From: RGIG1959 sp045651865
GTDB lineage: Bacteria; Bacillota; Clostridia; Oscillospirales; Acutalibacteraceae
Reading direction: 5' to 3'
DNA: 6,556 nucleotides
Assembly: GCA_045651865.1 (NCBI GenBank)
Contig: JAZRTC010000025.1
Location: forward strand, 1-6,556
In this document: piece by piece, positions 1 to 6,095 of the stretch
Layout: each line of letters starts with the position of its first letter
Position numbering within the stretch: position 1 is the first letter of the stretch
Program-made: the position numbers and the translations under genes
Notes under the pieces: generated by a model
Told to the model about the DNA's origin: nothing
What the model saw: the letters and a program-made list of their open reading frames with translations, nothing else
The model's database searches: none

Positions 1-789
1 GCCATCGGTCTGGATCCCGAGAAAAATGTGATTTTTGTGCAGTCGCAGGTGCCGCAGCACGCGGAGCTTGCATGGCTTCTCGCGTGTAATACGCAGTTCG
101 GCGAGTTGTCCCGCATGACCCAGTTCAAGGATAAATCGCAAAAACACGCCGACAATATCAACCTCGGTCTGTTTGCATACCCGACACTGATGGCGGCGGA
201 TATCTTGCTGTATCAGCCCGATTATGTGCCTGTCGGTGCCGATCAGAAACAGCACTGTGAGCTTGCCCGCGATGTGGCAAGCCGCTTCAACAACCTGTAC
301 GGCAACACCTTTGTGGTCCCTGAGCCGTATATCATGAAGGCGGGTGCGCGCGTGCGCTCCTTGCAGGATCCGACCAAGAAAATGTCGAAATCCGACGAAA
401 ACCAGAATGCGTTTATTTCGATGCGTGACGATAAAGACACCATCCTTCGCAAATTCAAGCGCGCTGTCACCGACAGCGAGGCGTGCGTGCGCTATGCGGA
501 CGGCAAAGACGGCATCAACAATCTTATGGAAATCTTCGCCGCTGTCACGGGCAAAACCTACGATGAGATCGAGCGCGAATTCGACGGTCGCGGCTACGGC
601 GATTTCAAGGTCGCCGTCGGCGAAGCGGTTGCCGCCGAGCTTGCCCCCGTGCAGGAGCGTTTTGACGCGCTGATGAAAGATAAGGCATATCTGGAAGAGA
701 TGATGAAAAAGGGTGCTTCTACCGCATCGTATGTCGCGGCTCGCACCCTGAGCAAAGCGAAGAAAAAGATGGGATTTGTACTGCCTTAA
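1..789 (+). CDS. trpS: Tryptophanyl-tRNA synthetase, C-terminal part (5' end outside window)
   Basis: Class I aminoacyl-tRNA synthetase that charges tRNA-Trp with tryptophan in the cytoplasm. The frame is open from base 1 (reading AIGLDPEKN), so the gene enters from the left; the first in-frame ATG at 28 is internal. The 262 visible residues compare with about 330 for a typical bacterial TrpS, so roughly 70 N-terminal residues, including the HIGH motif, are missing. Visible family hallmarks, numbered from the window edge, are FVQSQVPQHAELAW (about 11-24), RMTQFKDKS, YPTLMAADILLYQ, VPVGADQKQH (about 76-85, tryptophan/adenylate pocket region), and the KMSKS signature at codons 127-131 (bases 379-393), which binds ATP. 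AVTDSE and GINNLMEIF in the C-terminal helical part also fit. It ends normally at TAA (787-789). No terminator follows, so read-through into the asparaginase gene 52 bases downstream is possible. Confidence 0.97.
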   Translation, partial: AIGLDPEKNVIFVQSQVPQHAELAWLLACNTQFGELSRMTQFKDKSQKHADNINLGLFAYPTLMAADILLYQPDYVPVGADQKQHCELARDVASRFNNLYGNTFVVPEPYIMKAGARVRSLQDPTKKMSKSDENQNAFISMRDDKDTILRKFKRAVTDSEACVRYADGKDGINNLMEIFAAVTGKTYDEIEREFDGRGYGDFKVAVGEAVAAELAPVQERFDALMKDKAYLEEMMKKGASTASYVAARTLSKAKKKMGFVLP

Positions 790-814
790 TAAACGAATGT
801 TACTTGGGAATAAT
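786..814 (+). promoter_or_regulatory. Weak candidate sigma-A promoter before the asparaginase gene
   Basis: TTAATA (786-791, 4 of 6 to TTGACA) lies 17 bases before AATAAT (809-814, 5 of 6 to TATAAT). This would put a transcript start near 821, just before the ribosome binding site. It overlaps the trpS stop codon. The -35 match is poor and AT-rich gaps give such matches by chance, so co-transcription with trpS is an equal alternative. Confidence 0.25.
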
Positions 815-824
815 TGTGGAGTAC

Positions 825-833
825 AGAAGGGAG
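825..833 (+). promoter_or_regulatory. Ribosome binding site deciding the asparaginase start
   Basis: AGAAGGGAG ends 8 bases before the ATG at 842, ideal Shine-Dalgarno spacing. The upstream in-frame ATG at 776 lies inside the end of trpS, has no such site, and would add 22 residues before the family's N-terminal beta strand (MKILVVMTGGT). The start at 842 is therefore preferred. Confidence 0.85.
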
Positions 834-841
834 AGCATCGT

Positions 842-1849
842 ATGAAAATTCTTGTTGTTATGACCGGCGGTACGATCGGCAGTGTACAAACAGGAGAATG
901 GATCACCCCCGATGAAACGCGTTCGTATGCGTTGATTGATCATTTTATGGAAAAGCATCCCGATTCGGATGTCACATTTGAGACGGTAACTCCGTTTACA
1001 ACATTGAGCGAGCATCTTTCTAACGACTATCTGAATAAACTTATCGCTTGCGTGCGTGAGCATAAGGACAACGGCTACGGCGGTATCATTATTACACACG
1101 GCACCGATACATTGCAGTACACGGCGTCCGCTCTTGCGTATGTATTCGGCGGTCAAAGTCTGCCGATCGTGTTTGTGTCCAGTAACTATCCGCTTGAGGA
1201 TCGCCGCGCCAACGGTCATCGCAATTTTGCGGCAGCAGTCGCTTTTATCCGATCGAAAAGCGGCAAGGGTACCTTTGTCAGCTACAAGAACCGCGATCTG
1301 GTGACCCGTTTGCACCGCGCAACGCGTCTGTTGGTTCACGCGGAAATGAGTGATGAGGTTTTTAGTCTCGGCAGAGCACCTTATGCGGTGTGTGAGGACG
1401 ATGTGATCATCAAAAATACGGCTTACCGCCGTGGCGACACCGGCAATGTCGGCGATGCGTATCAATACGCCGAGTATGCGGAGGATGCGGGTGTACTGAC
1501 GATTCAGGTGTGTCCCGGTGATGTGTACGCCTATGATCTTGATCGTGTGAAAGCGGTTCTTATCCGCCCGTATCACTCCGGTACACTCAATACGGAAAGC
1601 GCCAACTTCCGGGCTTTCTGTAAGCGTGCGGCAGAGAAACAGATTCCGCTGTTTGTGGTGGATGTGGAAAAGGGTGAAAGCCGCTATGCCAGTACCGAAG
1701 CTTTTGATGAGCTCGGTCTGACGGTGTTGCCGTTCTGCGCGTTTGTGCCGATGTATATGAAGCTGTGGCTGGCAGTCAGCCTCGGCGCGGATGTGAAGGA
1801 GTTTGCTCTCACACCGCTTGCAGAAGAATTTTTGATTGACGAGTTTTAA
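842..1849 (+). CDS. Asparaginase-family amidohydrolase (type I L-asparaginase-like)
   Basis: A 335-residue protein of the asparaginase/glutaminase family, which hydrolyses L-asparagine to aspartate and ammonia. No signal peptide is visible, so it should be cytoplasmic like type I enzymes. Length is typical (330-350). The first catalytic loop MTGGTIGS gives nucleophile Thr11; the second signature ITHGTDTL gives Thr88 and Asp89. SSNYPLEDRRANGHRNF (113-129) matches the following substrate-pocket strand and helix. In Escherichia coli enzymes the catalytic lysine sits in a T-K pair about 70 residues after the HGTDT motif; here the matching HRATR segment (158-162) has Arg162. The C-terminal half has a recognisable IRPYHSGTL turn (242-249). 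Because the lysine is not evident, activity on asparagine is uncertain: a subfamily variant or a related amidase is possible. Family membership is firm; the substrate is inferred. A strong terminator follows 12 bases after the stop. Confidence 0.9.
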   Translation: MKILVVMTGGTIGSVQTGEWITPDETRSYALIDHFMEKHPDSDVTFETVTPFTTLSEHLSNDYLNKLIACVREHKDNGYGGIIITHGTDTLQYTASALAYVFGGQSLPIVFVSSNYPLEDRRANGHRNFAAAVAFIRSKSGKGTFVSYKNRDLVTRLHRATRLLVHAEMSDEVFSLGRAPYAVCEDDVIIKNTAYRRGDTGNVGDAYQYAEYAEDAGVLTIQVCPGDVYAYDLDRVKAVLIRPYHSGTLNTESANFRAFCKRAAEKQIPLFVVDVEKGESRYASTEAFDELGLTVLPFCAFVPMYMKLWLAVSLGADVKEFALTPLAEEFLIDEF

Positions 1850-1860
1850 TAAATACGATT

Positions 1861-1901
1861 ACCGCGGTGTTTTGCAGTTGCAAAATACCGCGGTGGTTTT
1901 T
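1861..1901 (+). terminator. Intrinsic terminator after the asparaginase gene
   Basis: A 16-bp stem pairs 1861-1876 with 1879-1894, perfect except for one G-T(U) wobble (1869/1886), around a very tight loop (GT plus the closing A-T). It is followed by GG and TTTTT at 1897-1901. Each arm contains ACCGCGGT, itself an 8-bp palindrome. It lies 12 bases past the stop codon. Unusually, the T-tract runs directly into the ribosome binding site of the next gene. Confidence 0.88.
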
Positions 1902-1905
1902 GGAG
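1902..1905 (+). promoter_or_regulatory. Ribosome binding site of the nuclease gene, touching the terminator
   Basis: GGAG (1902-1905, in TTTTTGGAGTG) sits 9 bases before the ATG at 1915 and immediately follows the terminator T-tract. It is the only good Shine-Dalgarno match here and supports the start at 1915. Its position means that the hairpin sits directly upstream of the translation start on any read-through transcript. Confidence 0.7.
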
Positions 1906-1914
1906 TGATAGCGG

Positions 1915-3042
1915 ATGCTGAAAATCTTTTTAACGGGTGACAATCATATCGGTCTGAAATACGCCGGTCATGAGCAATCGGCGGTTCTGGTGGAAGCGCG
2001 TCTGTTTGCTTTTGACCGTATGGTACAGACAGCGAATGAGGAGGATTGTGACCTCTTTGTGATTGCCGGCGATCTTTTTGAAAATACATACAGCATTGCC
2101 AAGCGCGATATTGTGCGTGTGTTTACAGCACTCTCGCGTTTTCGCGGCACCGTCGCAGTATTGCCGGGTAACCACGATTACTATGACCGCGATGTCAAGT
2201 TGTGGCAAACCGTGCGCGATGCGGTGTCCTCTCTTGATAATGTGGTGATCCTGACAGAGTGCCGTCCTTATCCGCTGACGGTCGGGGAGCAGGAGGTCGT
2301 GCTTTATCCTGCGCTTTGCACTTCGCTTCATTCGGCGGCAGGGCAGAACAACCTCGGATGGATCAAGGAGCAGGAATGGGATGCTGATGGCGTATACCGC
2401 ATCGGCATTGCTCACGGCGCGGTCGAGGGGGAAACCATCGACAGCGAAGGACAGTATTTTTTGATGACCCGTCGTGAGCTGGAAAGCATCCCCGTGGATG
2501 CGTGGCTCATCGGTCACACCCATGTGCCGTTTCCGTCGTTATCCGCCGAGATGACGGCTACTTCCGAGCGTGTTTTCAACGCAGGCACGCATGTGCAGAC
2601 TGATGTTGCGTGCAACACCGAAGGATCTTGCTTTGTGATCGAACTTGCACAAGGTGCATCGCTTCGCGCCAAAAAGGTTACCACAGGCGATCTGCGCTTT
2701 GTCCGTCTGCATCTGACACTTGCGGCAGGTACGATGGAACAAACGCTGAAGGAAGCACTCGAACCGTTTGCGGATCGCACGGTTGTGGATCTGGTGCTTC
2801 GCGGCGCAGTGTCGGCACAGGAATATGAGAATCGCGCGGCGATTCTGGAGGCATCGCTTGCCCGCTTTACGGAGGGGACTTACAACGATCACGCGCTCAC
2901 CCGCCTGATTTCCCAAGAGCTGATTGATTCGGAATATCCCGAAACCTCCTTTGCGGCAGGATTGCTTTCCTCACTTCTTACCGAGCCAAAGGAAGCACAG
3001 CTGATGTACGAGCTGTTACAAGACTTGAAGGGAGAGGTGTGA
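1915..3042 (+). CDS. SbcD/Mre11-type metallophosphoesterase (YhaO-like DNA repair nuclease)
   Basis: A 375-residue calcineurin-like phosphoesterase, expected to be the nuclease subunit of a Mre11-Rad50 (SbcD-SbcC) type complex that processes DNA ends, hairpins or blocked breaks in the nucleoid. All metal-binding motifs are visible in order: GDNHIG (Asp9, His11), IAGDLFEN (Asp53), LPGNHDYY (Asn86, with His87 matching the catalytic histidine), GIAHGAVEG (His167), and IGHTHVPF (His201, His203). NAGTHVQTD follows as in the family. Residues from about 262 onward form a separate C-terminal part, matching the capping and ATPase-binding region of SbcD proteins. Length agrees with SbcD and YhaO (about 375-410). 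It starts 9 bases after GGAG and is followed, one base after its TGA, by the ATPase gene, a strong sign of translational coupling and complex formation. The exact subtype (SbcD or YhaO) cannot be settled by eye; the partner's features favour YhaO. Confidence 0.9.
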   Translation: MLKIFLTGDNHIGLKYAGHEQSAVLVEARLFAFDRMVQTANEEDCDLFVIAGDLFENTYSIAKRDIVRVFTALSRFRGTVAVLPGNHDYYDRDVKLWQTVRDAVSSLDNVVILTECRPYPLTVGEQEVVLYPALCTSLHSAAGQNNLGWIKEQEWDADGVYRIGIAHGAVEGETIDSEGQYFLMTRRELESIPVDAWLIGHTHVPFPSLSAEMTATSERVFNAGTHVQTDVACNTEGSCFVIELAQGASLRAKKVTTGDLRFVRLHLTLAAGTMEQTLKEALEPFADRTVVDLVLRGAVSAQEYENRAAILEASLARFTEGTYNDHALTRLISQELIDSEYPETSFAAGLLSSLLTEPKEAQLMYELLQDLKGEV

Positions 3043-3043
3043 T

Positions 3044-5413
3044 ATGAACTTACGATCCGTTTCCTGCACGCAGTTTGCAGGACTTCGTGACACGGATGTG
3101 CGCTTTCAAAGCGGCATCAATGTGATCTACGGCAAAAACGAAAGCGGCAAGAGTACACTTGTCAACCTGATCTCCCGCACCTTGTTTCAGAATGCCCGCA
3201 TCGACGGACGGTCGGACAAAGAGTTTGTCGATCTGTATTTCCCTTCTGCAAAACGAGGGAGCAAAACCAAAGGCGATTTCGCCGACGGTAAACTGACATT
3301 TGAAACGCACAACGGCACCTATACTTTGACAAAGGAATGGGGCGCAGATGCGCGCTGTATGCTGTCGACTCCCGATGGCATCATCCGCGATGCCAAAACC
3401 ATTGAGGCGGTTTTGCGTGAGGAGCTTGTCTACGGCGAGGGTGTGTATACCCATTTGTTGCTGTCGTCCCAGCGGGCGACGGATGCGGCGTTGCAGACCT
3501 TGCTTGACTCCGCCAAAAAAACAGACGGCAAACAGGATATTGCCGATGCGGTGACCATGGCGGCGGCAGAGTGCGACGGGGTATCGGTGGATGTCATCGG
3601 ACAGGCGATCGATGCGAAAATCGACGAGCTTGTCGGCAAACACTGGGATGTGGAGCTTGACCGTCCTGTCCGCAAGCAGGGACGCTGGTCGGCAGGACTC
3701 GGCGAAATCCTGAAGGCATATTATGCACTGGAAGACGCGAAAACCGTTCTGGAAGATATTGCGTCGCTGGAACGCGAGGCTGACCGCACAGCGGCGGTTT
3801 GCGCGGTTGCGGATGCGCAGGTGTCACACGCACAGACCGCGTTTGATACCTTCCGCGGATTTGCATCGACCCTTGTCGTGTGTGCTGAACGCCGCGAAAA
3901 AATCACAAGGCTGGAAACCGAGCTCGCCAAGCTACGCGACATACTTGAAAAATGGCCTGCTTGCGCGAATGCGCTTGAAAAAGCCTTTGCCTTGCAAAAG
4001 GAACAGCAAGCACGCCGTTGCCTGACGCGCTATGCGGCGGCAAGCGCACTTGTATCCGAAATCGGCACGCTGAAAACCAAGCTTGCCGACATGCCTTGTC
4101 CTTGTGCGGAGGATGTTGATACAGTGCGCAATGCCTTGCGCCGTCTGCAGTCTCTTCAAAACGCTCTGTGCGGTATGAATCTTGCCGCTGGCATCCGCAT
4201 GTTCGGCGATCACAAGGTGGAGGTGCGCTCGCTTCGTACAGGGGCGTTGTTGGATGTTTCTGCGGAAACCTTGGCAATCACGGAAGCTGTGACCGTTACG
4301 GTTGATGGCGTAATGGAGATGCAACTGTCTCCTGCCAATGTGGATACTGCCGCTATTACAAAGGAAATCGCCGAGCAGCAACAAACGGCAGACAATGTGC
4401 TGCAAGTTTTCCGTGTTACAACATTGGAAGAACTGGAAGAAGCGTCGGTTCGCGCGGCTGACGACCGTCGCACCTTGGAAACGGTGTCGGAAAAGCTGCG
4501 AATGTTGCTCGGTGAGCAGTCGTTTGAGGCGCTTGAATCCGAAGCAAAGCTGTGCGGGGATGCCGTTCGCTCCGCTGAGGAGATTGAGCAGGATATCCGT
4601 GTGCTGTGCGGCGGTGATGTGGCGCGGTTTATTGCCGTGACGCAGACGGTCGTGCAGGGATATGAAGCGGAATACGGCTCGGTGGATTCACTGAAAGCCA
4701 AAGCCTTTGATACTACGATGTCGCTTGAAAAAGCGCGGACATCGTTGGAGGCAACCCAGGCGATTCCTGCGGAATATGCGGCGATTGCTGATCCCGAAGC
4801 ACATCTTGCACAGTTGCAGGCGTGCCTCTTTGATGCACAGCAGCGAAAAGAGGAAGCGCTTGCGGCAAAAACGGTTGCCGCAGGACGGCTGGAAGGGTAT
4901 AAAGACCGTCTTGAAGGCGACCCTGCGGAAATGTTTGATGCGGCGCAACGACGCCTTGACGAGCAAAAAGAACTGCTTATCCACTGGATGCACATTAAAG
5001 AGATGTTTCTTGCACAAAAGGAACAGCTCGGCGGCAATCCGATGACGGAGCTTGCCCGCCGCTTTGCAGATAATCTGAGCATTCTCTCGGCATCGCGCCT
5101 GACAACAGAATTCCCCGATCCCGACCGCTTGCAGATGCAGATCTACACGGGTGACCGCGCGGTCGATTTTGCCAAATTGTCGGAAGGAACCAAGGAAACC
5201 GTTTCGCTCAGCTTCCGTCTGGCGATGCTTGACCATCTGTTCCCCGAAGGCGGCGGTGTTATTGTGCTGGATGACCCGTTTGCAAATATGGATGCGGGGC
5301 GCACGGCGCAGTCCTGTGAATTGCTCAAAGACTGTGCCACCCGACACCAGATTATCCTTCTGACCTGTAAGGAGGATTACAAAACGCTCGGCGGACAGTT
5401 GATTGAATTATAA
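3044..5413 (+). CDS. SbcC/Rad50/YhaN-like coiled-coil AAA ATPase
   Basis: A 789-residue SMC-like ATPase, the expected partner of the preceding nuclease; ATP-driven closing of the head would control access of DNA to the nuclease. The N-terminal head has Walker A GKNESGKST (30-38, Lys36) and a Q-loop at SSQRATD (Gln143). Helical, charged coiled-coil segments run at about 220-372 and 435-660. The C-terminal head has the signature KLSEGTKETVSLSFR (711-725), Walker B VIVLDDPFANMD (739-750, Asp743-Asp744), and LLTCKED (772-778) where SbcC has the switch histidine. The DD Walker B and the LTC strand resemble YhaN and RecF more than SbcC. The protein is shorter than SbcC (about 1050) and YhaN (about 960). 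No CxxC zinc hook is present, only CPC (352-354), followed by a probable beta-rich insert at about 376-432. The start has AAGGGAG 9 bases upstream, inside the end of the nuclease gene. A terminator follows, so the two genes form one unit. Confidence 0.88.
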   Translation: MNLRSVSCTQFAGLRDTDVRFQSGINVIYGKNESGKSTLVNLISRTLFQNARIDGRSDKEFVDLYFPSAKRGSKTKGDFADGKLTFETHNGTYTLTKEWGADARCMLSTPDGIIRDAKTIEAVLREELVYGEGVYTHLLLSSQRATDAALQTLLDSAKKTDGKQDIADAVTMAAAECDGVSVDVIGQAIDAKIDELVGKHWDVELDRPVRKQGRWSAGLGEILKAYYALEDAKTVLEDIASLEREADRTAAVCAVADAQVSHAQTAFDTFRGFASTLVVCAERREKITRLETELAKLRDILEKWPACANALEKAFALQKEQQARRCLTRYAAASALVSEIGTLKTKLADMPCPCAEDVDTVRNALRRLQSLQNALCGMNLAAGIRMFGDHKVEVRSLRTGALLDVSAETLAITEAVTVTVDGVMEMQLSPANVDTAAITKEIAEQQQTADNVLQVFRVTTLEELEEASVRAADDRRTLETVSEKLRMLLGEQSFEALESEAKLCGDAVRSAEEIEQDIRVLCGGDVARFIAVTQTVVQGYEAEYGSVDSLKAKAFDTTMSLEKARTSLEATQAIPAEYAAIADPEAHLAQLQACLFDAQQRKEEALAAKTVAAGRLEGYKDRLEGDPAEMFDAAQRRLDEQKELLIHWMHIKEMFLAQKEQLGGNPMTELARRFADNLSILSASRLTTEFPDPDRLQMQIYTGDRAVDFAKLSEGTKETVSLSFRLAMLDHLFPEGGGVIVLDDPFANMDAGRTAQSCELLKDCATRHQIILLTCKEDYKTLGGQLIEL

Positions 5414-5417
5414 ATTC

Positions 5418-5447
5418 AAAACAGCGGTGGCAACACCGCTGTTTTTT
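5418..5447 (+). terminator. Intrinsic terminator after the ATPase gene
   Basis: The GC-rich core ACAGCGGTG (5421-5429) pairs perfectly with CACCGCTGT (5434-5442) around a GCAA loop, a stable GNRA tetraloop. Flanking A and T runs extend the stem to 12 bp (5418-5429 with 5434-5445), and six T follow the core (5442-5447). It starts 5 bases after the stop codon and ends the nuclease-ATPase unit. Confidence 0.93.
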
Positions 5448-5456
5448 GTAATTCCC

Positions 5457-5485
5457 TTGACAGAAATCCTGTTTGATTGTAAAAT
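5457..5485 (+). promoter_or_regulatory. Strong sigma-A-type promoter for the TetR-ABC operon
   Basis: A consensus -35 TTGACA (5457-5462), an optimal 17-base spacer, and -10 TAAAAT (5480-5485, 5 of 6). The transcript would start near 5492, about 38 bases before the regulator's ATG. It lies only 9 bases after the preceding terminator, so this operon is insulated from upstream. A promoter this good ahead of a repressor gene suggests that it is held down by autoregulation. Confidence 0.88.
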
Positions 5486-5516
5486 AACGATAGATATATA
5501 ACATAAGCTATTTTAT

Positions 5517-5523
5517 GGAGGTG
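5517..5523 (+). promoter_or_regulatory. Ribosome binding site deciding the TetR start
   Basis: GGAGGTG lies 6 bases before the ATG at 5530. The earlier in-frame ATG at 5515 overlaps this site itself and has no Shine-Dalgarno of its own, so the start at 5530 (MPPKIKVTKED) is preferred. The 5-residue longer form is rejected. Confidence 0.85.
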
Positions 5524-5529
5524 TGCAGG

Positions 5530-6090
5530 ATGCCGCCAAAGATCAAGGTTACAAAAGAGGACATTGTACAAGCCGCTGTGGATCTTGTGCGTCAACACGG
5601 CGCAGGGACGCTCAACGCCAGAAATGTAGCGACCGCGCTTGCTTGCTCCACACAGCCGGTGTTTTCCAACTTTGCCACGATGGAGGAATTGCGCTTTGCA
5701 GTTGTGGCAAAAGCCGATGCGATCTGCAGGGAGTATATCCGCCGTGAGACGGAAGCGGGCGAGTTTCCGATGTATAAGGCAAGCGGTATGGCATATATTC
5801 GTTTTGCAAAAGAAGAAAAGGAACTGTTTAAACTTTTGTATATGCGCGATCGCTCCGATGAAACCGCGTTCGAGCAACCGGACATAAACGATCAGATGTA
5901 TGCCATGGTGCAGACAAACACGGGACTCGGTGAGCAGGAATCCAAATTGTTTCATCTGGAGATGTGGGCGTTCGTTCACGGCATTGCCGCGATGGTTGCA
6001 ACGGGATTTTTGGATCTCGACCGCGAGCTTGTGAGTAAGATGCTCACCGACGCCTATCAGGGACTTCGCAAGCAATATGGAATGGAGTGA
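5530..6090 (+). CDS. TetR-family transcriptional regulator
   Basis: A 186-residue one-component repressor of the TetR/AcrR family. The N-terminal three-helix DNA-binding domain spans about 8-55: KEDIVQAAVDLVRQHG forms helix 1, NARNVATAL helix 2, and STQPVFSNF (40-48) the recognition helix, followed by the family-typical MEELRFAVVAKA. The rest (about 56-186) is all-helical, with FAKEEKELFKLLYMRD and MWAFVHGIAAMVATGF as in TetR ligand-binding and dimerisation domains. The ligand cannot be read from sequence. It has its own strong promoter and is followed after 5 bases by an ABC transporter ATPase gene, whose GGAG (6084-6087) lies inside the end of this gene. By analogy with such pairs it probably represses its own operon and is released by a transported compound; that role is inferred. 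Confidence 0.92.
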   Translation: MPPKIKVTKEDIVQAAVDLVRQHGAGTLNARNVATALACSTQPVFSNFATMEELRFAVVAKADAICREYIRRETEAGEFPMYKASGMAYIRFAKEEKELFKLLYMRDRSDETAFEQPDINDQMYAMVQTNTGLGEQESKLFHLEMWAFVHGIAAMVATGFLDLDRELVSKMLTDAYQGLRKQYGME

Positions 6091-6095
6091 GAGGA

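Noticed and set aside
776..841. Upstream ATG at 776 as the asparaginase start
   Set aside because: It overlaps the end of trpS and lacks a ribosome binding site, and the extra 22 residues do not resemble the family. The ATG at 842 has a strong site at correct spacing.
800..1576. Reverse-strand open frame of 258 codons opposite the asparaginase gene
   Set aside because: No domain motif is visible, and the + strand frame carries both asparaginase signatures. The antisense frame is open by chance.
4097..4105. CPC in the ATPase as a zinc hook
   Set aside because: The Rad50/SbcC hook is CxxC with two residues between the cysteines. Here there is one, and the segment lies before the beta-rich insert, not clearly at a coil tip. 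It is kept only as a remark.
4210..5082. Long reverse-strand open frame of 290 codons opposite the ATPase gene
   Set aside because: Its translation is rich in Ser, Ala and Cys with no recognisable motif. It lies wholly opposite a gene with clear Walker motifs and has the composition expected of an antisense shadow.
5515..5529. ATG at 5515 as the TetR start
   Set aside because: It overlaps the Shine-Dalgarno sequence GGAGGTG that correctly serves the ATG at 5530.
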